Part shown: piece after piece, positions 44,599 through 53,567 of the stretch
Layout: each line of letters opens with the position of its first letter
How positions within the stretch are numbered: position 1 is the stretch's first letter
Source: an uncultured Victivallaceae bacterium
GTDB taxonomy: Bacteria; Verrucomicrobiota; Lentisphaeria; Victivallales; Victivallaceae
Assembly: GCA_944392655.1 (NCBI GenBank)
Contig: CALXXL010000007.1
Span: 58,095 to 122,094, forward strand
Direction: 5' to 3'
DNA length: 64,000 nucleotides
Position numbers and translations under genes: made by a program
Notes under the pieces: generated by a model
What the model saw: the letters and a program-made list of their open reading frames with translations, nothing else
Database searches by the model: none
What the model was told of the DNA's origin: nothing

Positions 44599-45683
44599 TG
44601 AGCAGTTTCCGCAATCTGTATATCCATATTCCATTTTGCCGGAGCAAGTGTGATTATTGTGCCTTCTATTCTGAAGCGGGCAGAGAAGATCTTATTGCTG
44701 CTTATCTTTGCCGTCTGAAGGAAGATATTGTTGCTGCGGAACTTCCTGACGTAATCGATACCGTGTATATCGGGGGAGGCACGCCAACCTTGCTTTCGCC
44801 TCAGATGTTGAGAGAGCTGATTCCCATTCTTCCGCAAGCTGAAGAGAGAACGATTGAAGCAAATCCGGAGACGCTTAATCCGGAAAAGATATCTATATTG
44901 GCAGATAATTTTTCCCGCATAAGTTTGGGAATACAGTCGTTTGATCCGCAGCTGCGCCGGATTCTCGGACGTGATTGTTCGCAAAATGCGATAGAGAATG
45001 CATTGAAATTAATCGATCATGCACAATTCCGCCATTGGAATATTGATTTGATTTACGGAATCGGGACACAGACTTTGTCCGCATGGGAGTGGGAGTTGGA
45101 ACAGGCAATGAATTGGCCGATAGATCACTTGTCATGCTATGCTCTCACCAGAGAAGAGAATACAAGACTTGCTCCGGATGCTCAGACACTTGATCACGAG
45201 GAGCGTGAGGCTGATATGGCAGAATTGACCAGAGAGGTTATTCATCGGCGCTTGACGCAATATGAAATATCAAATTATGCCTGTCCTGGCGGGGAGTGCC
45301 GACATAATTTAAATGTATGGCATGGTAAGCGTTATCTTGGCATTGGAGCAGCAGCAGCTTCTTTTGATGGTAAAGATCGTTGGAATCAGGCAGCTGATAT
45401 TGAAGCATATATAAATAATTGTTCTGCCGAGATTGATATTCTTGCTCCTGGTGAACGGGCCAGAGAGGTGTTTGCGGTCAATTTGCGGACAGTTGAAGGC
45501 TGGAATTCATCAAGCTGGCGCGAGGCAGAACTTGCCGTTAGTATTGACTGGACCCAAATGGTTGAAAAGATAGCGATAATTGCAGAAAAATATCCCGGGT
45601 TAATAGACTATGGCGCTGATTTTATCCGCCTTACTCAGCGTGGCAGAGACTTCTGGGATATAATTGCCGGAGAATTGATCTGA
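44598..45683 (+). CDS. hemW: HemW-like radical SAM protein
   Basis: A 361-residue radical SAM protein of the HemN/HemW family. HemW proteins are heme-trafficking chaperones, often mis-annotated as oxygen-independent coproporphyrinogen oxidases. The [4Fe-4S] motif is CRSKCDYCAF (C-x3-C-x2-C), without the extra Cys of true HemN (CxxxCxxCxC). IGGGTPTLL, EANPETLNP, RISLGIQSFDP and NIDLIYGIGTQTL follow in family order. It starts within the pyrC stop (ATGA) and meets the convergent AlbA_2 gene tail to tail with no gap. Placement in the pyrimidine unit is probably only for expression. Confidence 0.9.
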   Translation: MSSFRNLYIHIPFCRSKCDYCAFYSEAGREDLIAAYLCRLKEDIVAAELPDVIDTVYIGGGTPTLLSPQMLRELIPILPQAEERTIEANPETLNPEKISILADNFSRISLGIQSFDPQLRRILGRDCSQNAIENALKLIDHAQFRHWNIDLIYGIGTQTLSAWEWELEQAMNWPIDHLSCYALTREENTRLAPDAQTLDHEEREADMAELTREVIHRRLTQYEISNYACPGGECRHNLNVWHGKRYLGIGAAAASFDGKDRWNQAADIEAYINNCSAEIDILAPGERAREVFAVNLRTVEGWNSSSWREAELAVSIDWTQMVEKIAIIAEKYPGLIDYGADFIRLTQRGRDFWDIIAGELI

Positions 45684-46916
45684 TTACGGAAGTTTTATTT
45701 TTGCAAGGCGGCCATCTGGAACTTTGAACCGTTCCGCTAACTCCCTCAGCACGGTATGGGTATGCGCTTCACGGCCGGACAGCCAATCAGCGGCAGAGCG
45801 GGAAACCTGTATTGTTATTCCGGAGCCGGAATAACTGCAGTCCGCCGGCAAAGGTTCCCCTGATGGATTTATAAGAGAGCAGTTATTGCAATGATAGAGT
45901 CGGGTATCGAATTGAATTAACTCATCAGAATAATTTAATTCGGCATAAGCGTCAGCAATAAAGTTAACGGCGGCAAAAGTAATGCCTTTTAGCATTGCAA
46001 AATCCAGTTTCTTCTCTGGAGTTGCTATAAAGCAGGTAAAATAGCATAGTCCACTCTTATTAAACTGCCATAACTTTTCTTTTTCCGGTATAAATGCCCG
46101 GATTAAAGTATTGGCGGTGTATGTATGACGCAGCTCCTGCGGAGTTAAAAACAGTTCACTGTAATAACGATTGATTGCTTTGCTTGCTGCTGATTTAAGT
46201 TCGGTTGCAGAAAACTTTTCCGCTACATAATTTTGGGGAACCGCGGTAAACTCCAGGCGGACAGTTGGTGTATTTGATTTGACGTGCCGTCTCTGAATAA
46301 AAAATTCTCTTGCATGACGGCGCTCTTCATCGAATCTGCTTTTGCTGTCATCCTCACTGCCCAGTAGATGATTTTCATATAAAAGTCCGCGCAACATACG
46401 CCCGAGAAGCTCACGTTGATTACGCAAAGCTCTTTGAATAATGCCATGCAGTTCACTTGACCGATAAGCCGGACGGCTGGAAGCATCGGTAGTACGGATA
46501 TAAAAAACCCCTTGCTGCAGTTCACCGTCAATTGACGCATTACAAACATGAGGAATGTTGCTGAACGGCTTGATTACAAATATGGCAAATCGTTTACCAT
46601 CAACAAGCGGTCGTTCAATAGTGAAGTCAATTGGGGGATCGACATGGCGATTAATAAAAGGACCTACGGTGGATGGATCGAACGATTTTACCTGTTCCCG
46701 ATTCAAGCCGGTATAGACTGAAGGGTGGCCTGCGGAATCCTCTTCGACTCCAACTACGATACATCCTCCTTTAGTGTTGGCGAATGCCAGGCAATGACGG
46801 ATGAACTTCGCCTTTGCCTGGCGCGGCATGGTAATCCAGTTGAGCGGTGCTTTATAATCGAGAACATCAGACTCGACTTGCCGGTGAACGATTTCATGCC
46901 AGTTTAGATTCGCCAT
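45684..46916 (-). CDS. AlbA_2/Schlafen-type putative nucleic-acid- or ATP-binding protein
   Basis: A protein of 410 residues. The N-terminal third is an AlbA_2 (Schlafen-like) domain: ESDVLDYKAP, HCLAFANTKGGCIVVGVEED, then FDPSTVGPFINRHVDPPI and FYIRTTDASSRPAYRSSEL. Such domains occur in putative transcription factors and some defence proteins. The remaining 250 residues are not recognised. The C-terminal part contains two cysteine pairs near residue 350 (YHCNNCSLINP, LPADCSY) that could bind metal. It follows the CMD gene by 16 bases. There is no nuclease, toxin or phage gene nearby, so I do not assign a defence role. Confidence 0.75.
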   Translation of the reverse strand: MANLNWHEIVHRQVESDVLDYKAPLNWITMPRQAKAKFIRHCLAFANTKGGCIVVGVEEDSAGHPSVYTGLNREQVKSFDPSTVGPFINRHVDPPIDFTIERPLVDGKRFAIFVIKPFSNIPHVCNASIDGELQQGVFYIRTTDASSRPAYRSSELHGIIQRALRNQRELLGRMLRGLLYENHLLGSEDDSKSRFDEERRHAREFFIQRRHVKSNTPTVRLEFTAVPQNYVAEKFSATELKSAASKAINRYYSELFLTPQELRHTYTANTLIRAFIPEKEKLWQFNKSGLCYFTCFIATPEKKLDFAMLKGITFAAVNFIADAYAELNYSDELIQFDTRLYHCNNCSLINPSGEPLPADCSYSGSGITIQVSRSAADWLSGREAHTHTVLRELAERFKVPDGRLAKIKLP

Positions 46917-46932
46917 GGTTCCGGATCCCGGG

Positions 46933-47304
46933 TTACTTTATGTCGATATTCAATCCGGCAGCCTTGTTGAACGTGTTATACATACTCATCATTGCAGCTA
47001 CTTCAATAGCGGCGGTGATTTCTTCATCAGTAACGCCAGCCTGACGTGCTGAAGCTGAATGCGCTGCAACACAATATTCGCAACCATTTGCCGCACTTAC
47101 AGCTATAGCAATCAGCTCTTTAGTTTTGGGATCGAGTATTTTGCCTGCGGCTTGAGAGATGCTCAGTACTCTTTCAAGAAAATCACCGTTTGCTCCCATT
47201 GCCTGAAAGGTTTCCGGAATGAAACCAAAGCTCTTTTCGATTGATTCCTGTACTCTAACGGCCTTTGCGTCACCGCTTTTATTGTAAAGTTTCAATGTTG
47301 CCAT
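46933..47304 (-). CDS. Carboxymuconolactone decarboxylase/AhpD-like family protein
   Basis: A 123-residue all-helical protein of the CMD family. The redox motif CEYCVAAHSASARQAG carries CxxC followed by His two positions beyond the AAH, the AhpD-type alkylhydroperoxidase signature. LDPKTKELIAIAVSAANG precedes it as expected. Such proteins reduce peroxides or act in thiol redox defence. AGAGTT before the ATG is a modest ribosome site. It precedes the AlbA_2 gene in the same direction. Confidence 0.88.
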   Translation of the reverse strand: MATLKLYNKSGDAKAVRVQESIEKSFGFIPETFQAMGANGDFLERVLSISQAAGKILDPKTKELIAIAVSAANGCEYCVAAHSASARQAGVTDEEITAAIEVAAMMSMYNTFNKAAGLNIDIK

Positions 47305-47472
47305 AATAACTCTCCGTTGTTAAAAGTTTGTATCTTTTGCTAATATACCCAGTGTATCGAAAAATTACCAGTGCAAGTTGCAAAAAAATATCAAAGCATT
47401 ATATTTTAAAAATAGCTATATACTATAAATATGTCAGCAAATACATTTACTAATGCTGTTGGAGATGAATAT

Positions 47473-48183
47473 ATGATATTAAAGCGGATTATGCTGGCCG
47501 GGATTGTCCTTTTGAGTTTTATGACCGGATGTATGGAGGAACCTCGTAAGATTACTCCTGAAGATATATGCAATATAATATGGACTCCGGTAAATAGCCA
47601 GAGTGCATGGCGGTTGCCATTCTGTTTACGCAGTAATGGAGGGGTGTTGCTGGCCGGATTGGCTGAAAACACAATTGCAACATGGGCCATAGATGGCGAT
47701 GGATATGGTTTTACTGTTTATGATGTCAACGGTAACGGGTGGCATTTCAATACAGAATTTATGGAAAACGGAGTACTTAAGGTATATTTCAACGGTATGG
47801 CTAATGACATACTTACCGGAAAAGCGGTTGATCCGATAAAACCGGGTAGTCGATATGTATGTTATTATATCTATGATTCCGGGCAATTGAAGCTGCCGGA
47901 AGAGGAAGTTTATGTGTTTTTTGATTACGATAACCGTATTCGCGGATTTTCCGGTGTAAATAATTTCTTTGGCCAATATGAGCTTAAGACTCTGTATTCA
48001 ATAGATATTGGTCCATTGGCTACAACGAGGCGCGGCGGAGCTTATCTGGATTACGAACGGTATTTTCTGAAAATGCTGGGAGAGGAAATTAATACTGCAC
48101 TTAAATATAACGATGAGCTGTATTTGTATAACGATTCCAATCTCAGAATGGTACTTGAGCTGGCTAATCCTGATGTGGACTAA
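47473..48183 (+). CDS. META/HslJ-domain lipoprotein
   Basis: A 236-residue lipoprotein. ATG 47473 has GGAG eight bases upstream and is followed by a short signal with lipobox LSFMTGC. An earlier ATG at 47431 would extend the N-terminus unsuitably. The C-terminal 110 residues resemble a META/HslJ domain: RGFSGVNNFFGQYEL, then IGPLATTRRGG, and a final strand ending SNLRMVLE. The middle region is not recognised. HslJ-type proteins are linked to envelope stress or drug tolerance without a known activity. Its end overlaps the convergent phosphatase gene by 4 bases. Confidence 0.75.
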   Translation: MILKRIMLAGIVLLSFMTGCMEEPRKITPEDICNIIWTPVNSQSAWRLPFCLRSNGGVLLAGLAENTIATWAIDGDGYGFTVYDVNGNGWHFNTEFMENGVLKVYFNGMANDILTGKAVDPIKPGSRYVCYYIYDSGQLKLPEEEVYVFFDYDNRIRGFSGVNNFFGQYELKTLYSIDIGPLATTRRGGAYLDYERYFLKMLGEEINTALKYNDELYLYNDSNLRMVLELANPDVD

Positions 48184-48818
48184 CTCAGCAATACAGATAG
48201 TTCATCGACAGAATTCGCAATAGCGTCTGCTCCGGCATTTTTCAATTCCTGATAACAGCCGTATCCATAAGCTGTACCTATTGAGGTAATGTTATTGGCT
48301 TTGGCGCCTTCTATATCCATTTTTCTATCGCCAATCATTACTGTGTATGCTTTTTCAAGATTATGCGATGCCAGAGCATAGGCAATCAATTCCGGTTTAT
48401 GCTGCAAACCTCCGTGCAGTTCTGCACCATGGATTGCTGTAAAATACTTGGATATATTAAAATAGTCTGCGATTTTTCGGACAAAAATTTCCGGTTTGCT
48501 GCTGACAATATACAGTTTTTTACCTTTGGTTTGCAATCTGTCCAATAATGCTGCAATGCCCGGATATAACGAGTTTTCCATCCAGCCGACAGAGGAAAAT
48601 CGTTCGCGGTATAAGGCTATTGCACGCTCAACATCTTCCGGAGCCAGAAGCTTGCTGAAGGAGTCTTTTAAAGGTGGGCCGGCAATCCATCGCCATTCAT
48701 GGATGCCGGTATAGTCAAAGTTCAATGTATCCAATGCATGTTTAAAACATTTTTCAATACCGGGCAGGGAATCGGTCAATGTCCCATCCAGGTCAAACAT
48801 TATTGTTCTGAAATTCAT
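48180..48818 (-). CDS. HAD-superfamily phosphatase, phosphoglycolate-phosphatase-like
   Basis: A 212-residue haloacid-dehalogenase hydrolase with helical cap (type C1). Motif I is MFDLDGTLTDS with the nucleophile Asp, motif II IVSSKP, and motif III/IV Lys...MIGDRKMDIEGAKAN. The sequence between motifs resembles Gph/PgmB proteins. Many such enzymes dephosphorylate phosphoglycolate or sugar phosphates, and the substrate here is not determined. Expressed on its own or with the upstream dehydrogenase, from which it is separated by a terminator. Confidence 0.88.
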   Translation of the reverse strand: MNFRTIMFDLDGTLTDSLPGIEKCFKHALDTLNFDYTGIHEWRWIAGPPLKDSFSKLLAPEDVERAIALYRERFSSVGWMENSLYPGIAALLDRLQTKGKKLYIVSSKPEIFVRKIADYFNISKYFTAIHGAELHGGLQHKPELIAYALASHNLEKAYTVMIGDRKMDIEGAKANNITSIGTAYGYGCYQELKNAGADAIANSVDELSVLLS

Positions 48819-48840
48819 ATCTTGCCAGTATTGATTAAAA

Positions 48841-48867
48841 TCCGGAAAGAGTGAGACTCTTTCCGGA
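48841..48867 (-). terminator. Rho-independent terminator after the 2-hydroxyacid dehydrogenase
   Basis: Perfect 12-bp stem TCCGGAAAGAGT/ACTCTTTCCGGA with a three-base loop, followed on the minus strand by TTTTAAT. It lies 10 bases past the dehydrogenase stop and before the phosphatase start. Confidence 0.9.
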
Positions 48868-48876
48868 TAATTAATT

Positions 48877-49896
48877 TTATCTCAATCGCTCATTAGTTTG
48901 GGTCAGATAACGGTTTAACGAGATTTCATAATCCATTTTGCCAGTTGTAAAATATTTTTCAAACTGATCGAACAGGAATGGGATGTAAAGATTACGCCCA
49001 GTATATCCGGCACAATGCGGTGTTAGAATTACATTGTCCAATTTGCGCAACGGTGAATCTTGCGGCAGGGGTTCCTGATGGAATACATCCAGCATTGCGG
49101 TGAAGCGTTTCTTTGCCAATTCGTCCAGAAGATCCTGTTCTTTAAAAAGTTTTGCCCGGCCGCAGTTAAGCAGAGTGGCGCCATCTTTTATGGTGGACAG
49201 AACTTTGCTGTCTACCCGGTAGAGATTTTCTTTATTTACTCCGACCAGACAATGAATAATATCTGATTGGCTGAACACCTCTTCAAATGTGCCTTTCTCT
49301 GCACCATACTGGGCCAATTCTTCTGCGCTCGAATGATTGGATGCGACCAGAATACGTTTTATCCGCAACGGTTTTAACATACGCAGCAAATGCTTTGTTG
49401 TATCTCCCATCCCCCATATCCCGACAGTCAGCTGGGTTATATCGCGGACTTCTGATTCCGGTAAACCCCATATCATAGGAGATACAGCCTTCCATTGTGC
49501 GTATTTCCAGAAGTCTCTTGCCGCCAATAATGTTCCCAGTAAACACCACTCAGCCACTGCCTCAGCCATAACTGGATTGGCACTGGTTACATGAACATCG
49601 CATTCATAGGTTGTTGCGTCGGTAATAGCCGCCACACTACCGGCAGAGTGTCCTATCACTTTGACATTTGGGGCATGACTCAGAAATTCTTTACTGCACA
49701 TCGGCGAGCCCCAACTGGTAATAAGACCATCGTATTCAGATAAGATAGGTGTGAAGTCAAAATCCAGAATATCGCCGTCAGCTGCAGGAATATCAACCTG
49801 ATAACCATATTTTTGAGCCCGTTTGCGCGCTTCTTCGCTCCAAAACATGTCAACAATGCCTTTCCCGCGCGTCATAAACAGAATTTTCTTGCTCAT
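48877..49896 (-). CDS. D-isomer-specific 2-hydroxyacid dehydrogenase family protein
   Basis: A 339-residue NAD-dependent dehydrogenase. The cofactor site is GIWGMGDTTKHLLRMLKPL. The catalytic Arg lies in LLNCGRAKL, the Glu in DVFHQEPLP and the His in LTPHCAGYTGRN, so the active-site triad is complete. The substrate may be glycerate, lactate or phosphoglycerate, but the length and lack of an ACT domain argue against SerA. ATG at 49896 has AAGGAT seven bases upstream; a GTG one codon earlier is possible. The gene ends in a strong terminator and probably forms a single-gene unit. Confidence 0.9.
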   Translation of the reverse strand: MSKKILFMTRGKGIVDMFWSEEARKRAQKYGYQVDIPAADGDILDFDFTPILSEYDGLITSWGSPMCSKEFLSHAPNVKVIGHSAGSVAAITDATTYECDVHVTSANPVMAEAVAEWCLLGTLLAARDFWKYAQWKAVSPMIWGLPESEVRDITQLTVGIWGMGDTTKHLLRMLKPLRIKRILVASNHSSAEELAQYGAEKGTFEEVFSQSDIIHCLVGVNKENLYRVDSKVLSTIKDGATLLNCGRAKLFKEQDLLDELAKKRFTAMLDVFHQEPLPQDSPLRKLDNVILTPHCAGYTGRNLYIPFLFDQFEKYFTTGKMDYEISLNRYLTQTNERLR

Positions 49897-49960
49897 CACT
49901 ATATCCTTTTATTATCCAGTATTTTTGTAACTATATAGTTGGTTTTTGTTTTTAAAAAAA

Positions 49961-49992
49961 CACCTTTTTAAACAATAATCTGTAAAAAGGTG
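49961..49992 (-). terminator. Terminator distal to purE
   Basis: 10-bp stem CACCTTTTTA/TAAAAAGGTG with a loop of twelve bases, followed on the minus strand by seven T. Located 48 bases past the purE stop, behind a second hairpin. Confidence 0.85.
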
Positions 49993-50003
49993 AAAAACAA
50001 TCC

Positions 50004-50024
50004 GGGAGTCCATTATGGACTCCC
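50004..50024 (-). terminator. Hairpin directly after purE
   Basis: 9-bp stem GGGAGTCCA/TGGACTCCC with a three-base loop, 15 bases past the purE stop. Only a short interrupted T-run follows, so it may be a weak terminator or an RNA 3'-end stabiliser ahead of the stronger terminator. Confidence 0.6.
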
Positions 50025-50039
50025 TTAAAATAAAAATTG

Positions 50040-50549
50040 TTATTTTGCCATTGACTTTTGTAATTCATCATCGGCTTTTTCAACATCTTCGCTTTGACGT
50101 TTTCTGAAATCAGCCAACTTATCAGCCAACGCTTCATCATTTAAAGCGAGAATGGCAACTGCCATCAATGCCGCATTTTTGCCGCCGGCTTTGCCGGCAG
50201 TTACTGTTGCTACCGGAATTCCTGGAGGCATCTGTACTGTGGAAAGCAGTGAATCCAATCCGTTGAATGGTTCGGACGCCACCGGTATGCCGATTACCGG
50301 CAATGTGGTGTGTGCCGCCATGACACCAGCTAAATGCGCTGCCATGCCGGCCGCGCAGATCAGAACTTTAATTCCGTTTTCTTTGGCATGAGAGGCAAAT
50401 TCCGCTGCAATTTCCGGGGTACGATGTGCTGACATAACCCGTGCAGTATAAGCAATGCCGAATTCATCAAAGATTTTGAAAGCGCCCTGTACTATGGGTA
50501 AGTCGCTTTTACTGCCCATAATAACGGCAACTTTACTGGCTGTGCTCAT
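50040..50549 (-). CDS. purE: N5-carboxyaminoimidazole ribonucleotide mutase
   Basis: A class I PurE of 169 residues that rearranges N5-CAIR to CAIR in purine synthesis. It contains the substrate loop [15 protein letters not shown] with the catalytic His, and [19 protein letters not shown] with the usual pattern. The short C-terminal extension is charged. The ATG overlaps the rpoZ stop (TAATG). The usual partner purK is not adjacent. Confidence 0.95.
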   Translation of the reverse strand: MSTASKVAVIMGSKSDLPIVQGAFKIFDEFGIAYTARVMSAHRTPEIAAEFASHAKENGIKVLICAAGMAAHLAGVMAAHTTLPVIGIPVASEPFNGLDSLLSTVQMPPGIPVATVTAGKAGGKNAALMAVAILALNDEALADKLADFRKRQSEDVEKADDELQKSMAK

Positions 50550-50785
50550 TATTCACCTTCTACTGTAGCTGATTCTTCATTTGCAGCCGCATCTTCGGGA
50601 AATTCATAGCTGAGTAAGCCTTCAGCGATTTCCAACAACGCCACATCCAATTGATTCGGGGAGTCACAGCGAACCATTGGTCTGGCGCCAAGAGAGAGCT
50701 GTTTTGCCCGTTTGGCTGCAACTACCGACAGAATCTGCGGGTCGGTAATCTTTTTCTTGGCCCGCTCCAAATATTCATTATTCAT
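50549..50785 (-). CDS. rpoZ: RNA polymerase omega subunit
   Basis: A 78-residue omega subunit. LSVVAAKRAKQLSLGARPMV near residue 20 matches the conserved AAKRARQL core. LDVALLEIAEGLLSY matches the following ALREIA-helix. The C-terminus is acidic and unstructured. It promotes assembly of RNA polymerase. Position between the acyl-CoA dehydrogenase and purE is unusual. It starts 24 bases after the dehydrogenase and overlaps purE, so it may be on one transcript with both. Confidence 0.85.
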   Translation of the reverse strand: MNNEYLERAKKKITDPQILSVVAAKRAKQLSLGARPMVRCDSPNQLDVALLEIAEGLLSYEFPEDAAANEESATVEGE

Positions 50786-50809
50786 TATAAAACTCCTTAA
50801 ACTGAGTTA

Positions 50810-52525
50810 TCAGTAATTGATCACCGCGCTGTGATCTGCCACTACGCTGTGTTCGCCGCTCATGATGCGTATGTAGCGTTTTTCAAACTCTGGAATAGCG
50901 TCAAGGATATAGCGCTTAGCCAATACAACGCGATCATCTTCTTTCGCCGCATCTCTCAGCATCAGCAGAGAGACAAATACATAGGTTTCGTTTTCAACCA
51001 ATGCACGGGCTACCAGATCGCGATATTCCGGATCGTGCAAGCCATTGACGAATTCAACCTCTTTCAGGTGTTTTTCATACATTTTTACCACAGAGGCTTT
51101 GATTTCAGCGAGTTCTGCCGGCGGAACAAGAGCGATAAGTTCTTTAATCCGCGGGTCATTATCACGCTGCTGAACGCCACCGATAGCCGCTACAATCTGC
51201 AACTGTGTCGTACCTTCATAGATGTTGGTGATACGTGCGTCGCGATAGAAACGTTCGGCGTTGAAGTCTTTCATATAACCGGTACCACCATGAATCTGAA
51301 TGGTGTCATACGCAACCGAGTTGGCAACTTCAGTAGCCTGAGCTTTGCACATCGGGGTAAGAACTGCCGCAACCTTGTTGTAATATTTCTGTTTCGCACG
51401 GATTTCGTCAGTGACATTTTCACCTTTTTCTACCAGTGCATTATAGGCATTGCGCAAATCAACCGCACGTGTGGTTTCATAAAGCAATGCACGGGAGGCG
51501 AGGATTTTCATCTTCATGGAAGAGAGCATATCATAGATCGCCGGGAAGTTGTCAATGCTTTTCTTGAACTGTTCGCGCTCGGAGGCATATTTTTTAGCTT
51601 CAAAATAGGCAGCTTCTGCAATCCCCAGAGCCTGAGCACTGATCGCAACACGCGCTCCATTCATCAAACTCATTACATAACGTGTGAGACCGCGGCGGCG
51701 CTGTCCGCAGAGCTGTGCCGGGACATCGTTGTACTGCAATTCAGCAGTGGCTACACCGTGAATGCCGAGCTTATGTTCAATGCGGCGTACTACCAACTGC
51801 GGGCAAGCTTCAGCAATGAACATTGAAAGACCACGGCCGTCAGTAGTACCTTCTTCCGAACGGGCAAGAACCAGATGGCACTTTGCGCATCCATTGGTAA
51901 TAAACCGTTTCATGCCGTTAAGGAACCAGTTGCCGTCTTTATCCTGATAAGCACGCAGACGGACTGACTGCAGGTCGGAACCGGAATCCGGTTCGGTCAA
52001 GTCCATAGACCCGTCAATTTCACCTTTGGCAAATCTCGGCAGGTAGGCCTGACGCTGTTCTTCGCTGCCGAATTCGCAGATAGTTTCAGCGATATCCTGC
52101 AAGCCAACCAGGTTCTGCAAACTGGCATCGGCACGTGATACCATTTCAGTAATCGCAGTATAAATGGTGGCCGGGAAGTTCAGTCCGCCATAACGATGGG
52201 GCAATACAACTCCCATAACATCCGCCTGAGTCAGATCCTTAAGGTTCTGAACTGTCAGCGGATGATAAGTTACTACTCCGTTTTCGAAATGCGGACCTTC
52301 TTCATCCACCTGACGGGAACGGGGAGCAATGCGTTCGGCGCAAATTTCGCCAACTACTTTGAGAACACGATCATAGTTGTCGCATGCGTCGGCATAATCG
52401 ACCGGTGCATTTTCAAATTCTTTAGCGAAGCGGAAGTTCTCTTCCTTCATGGTTACCGCTTCTTCCAGGTCGAGATTTTTAAGCGTGAAGACCAAATCAC
52501 GGTTGTCGGTGTAAAAATTAGCCAT
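50810..52525 (-). CDS. Acyl-CoA dehydrogenase
   Basis: An FAD-dependent dehydrogenase of 571 residues, longer than the common 380-residue form because of an N-terminal helical region of about 60 and an extended C-terminal region. The N-terminal family motif is MDLTEPDSGSDLQSV. The catalytic Glu lies in RITNIYEGTTQLQIVAAIGG, and IHGGTGYMKDF is typical. Substrate length is unknown. It lies 13 bases downstream of etfA, so electrons would pass to the EtfAB complex. Together with the clostridial character of EtfB, this may be an electron-bifurcating system, though no sequence proof is available. Confidence 0.92.
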   Translation of the reverse strand: MANFYTDNRDLVFTLKNLDLEEAVTMKEENFRFAKEFENAPVDYADACDNYDRVLKVVGEICAERIAPRSRQVDEEGPHFENGVVTYHPLTVQNLKDLTQADVMGVVLPHRYGGLNFPATIYTAITEMVSRADASLQNLVGLQDIAETICEFGSEEQRQAYLPRFAKGEIDGSMDLTEPDSGSDLQSVRLRAYQDKDGNWFLNGMKRFITNGCAKCHLVLARSEEGTTDGRGLSMFIAEACPQLVVRRIEHKLGIHGVATAELQYNDVPAQLCGQRRRGLTRYVMSLMNGARVAISAQALGIAEAAYFEAKKYASEREQFKKSIDNFPAIYDMLSSMKMKILASRALLYETTRAVDLRNAYNALVEKGENVTDEIRAKQKYYNKVAAVLTPMCKAQATEVANSVAYDTIQIHGGTGYMKDFNAERFYRDARITNIYEGTTQLQIVAAIGGVQQRDNDPRIKELIALVPPAELAEIKASVVKMYEKHLKEVEFVNGLHDPEYRDLVARALVENETYVFVSLLMLRDAAKEDDRVVLAKRYILDAIPEFEKRYIRIMSGEHSVVADHSAVINY

Positions 52526-52538
52526 AGTAAGAAATCTC

Positions 52539-53561
52539 CTATACCTTGGCCTTGAAGGCGTTGATCAGTTTCGGAACAATATCGTTAAGGTCACCGACGA
52601 TCGAATAATGGGCGCACTGGAAAATCGGCGCATCCGGGTCAGTATTGATGGCGATGATCTTTTTGGATTCATCCATGCCGGCACGGTGCTGGATTGAACC
52701 TGAAATACCGCAGGCGATGTAGAGTTTCGGGCGTACCGTAACTCCTGTCTGCCCAACCTGATAGTCGTGGCTGATCCAACCGGCGTCAACCGCTGCTCTG
52801 GATGCGGCTACTTCGCCGCCGAGAGTATCGGCCAAAGCACGGAGCAGTTTGAAGTTTTCAGCACTGCCGACACCGTATCCTCCGGCTACAATAATCTGAG
52901 CACCCTTGAGGTCAACTTCCTTCTCTTCGCGAACACGCTTCAAAACTTTTACTACGGTTTCAACGTCAGAGAGCTGTACGTCGAAACGGATCAGTTTACC
53001 CTTGCGTGATGGATCCGGGGTATTTACTTTCATTACCCCTTCGCGAACTGTAACCATCTGCGGGTCATCCCAGGTGTTGACGATGGTAGCGATAATATTA
53101 CCGCCGAATGCCGGACGGATCTGCATAAGTTTGTTTTTATAGCTCTTATTGTTGACCTTGTCTTCAAAGTCGTCAATTCGCAAACTGGTGCAGTCTGCTG
53201 TAAGGCCGGCAAGCTTTTCCGAAGCTACGCGCGGGGCAAGTTCACGCCCCTTCATCGTCGCCCCGAAAAGCAGGATATTCGGCTTGTAAAATTTGATTAA
53301 ATCCATAATGACTTTGGCGTACGGCAGAACTGTGAATGGTTCCAGGCGGGAGTCTTCCGCCAGAATAACGCTGTCACAACCATAACTGTAAAGGACGTCA
53401 GCCTTGTCTGCTACATTATCGCCAAGAAGAACTGCTTCCAGTTCCACTCCAAGCTGATCTGCCAGCTCGCGGCCTTTGCAGACCAGCTCCAGACTTACGT
53501 CGGCTATCTTTCCGGCTTCCTGTTCAATGAAAACCCAAACATTTCCAAGTTTTTCGCTCAT
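52539..53561 (-). CDS. etfA: Electron transfer flavoprotein alpha subunit
   Basis: A 340-residue EtfA. The N-terminal domain VWVFIEQEAGKIADVSLEL is similar to clostridial EtfA. The C-terminal FAD domain has GQTGVTVRPKLYIACGISGSIQHRAG and IAINTDPDAPIF, both diagnostic of FAD binding. It forms the heterodimer with EtfB, six bases upstream, and passes electrons between the acyl-CoA dehydrogenase and other carriers. Cytoplasmic. Confidence 0.96.
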   Translation of the reverse strand: MSEKLGNVWVFIEQEAGKIADVSLELVCKGRELADQLGVELEAVLLGDNVADKADVLYSYGCDSVILAEDSRLEPFTVLPYAKVIMDLIKFYKPNILLFGATMKGRELAPRVASEKLAGLTADCTSLRIDDFEDKVNNKSYKNKLMQIRPAFGGNIIATIVNTWDDPQMVTVREGVMKVNTPDPSRKGKLIRFDVQLSDVETVVKVLKRVREEKEVDLKGAQIIVAGGYGVGSAENFKLLRALADTLGGEVAASRAAVDAGWISHDYQVGQTGVTVRPKLYIACGISGSIQHRAGMDESKKIIAINTDPDAPIFQCAHYSIVGDLNDIVPKLINAFKAKV

Positions 53562-53567
53562 AATTTA

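Noticed and set aside
45684..47304. A defence island centred on the AlbA_2 gene
   Set aside because: Neighbours are hemW, a CMD protein and a lipoprotein; there is no nuclease, toxin, reverse transcriptase or phage-related gene.
50831..51826. A 331-codon plus-strand frame opposite the acyl-CoA dehydrogenase
   Set aside because: Antisense shadow of a conserved gene, with a low-complexity Phe/Ile/His-rich translation.
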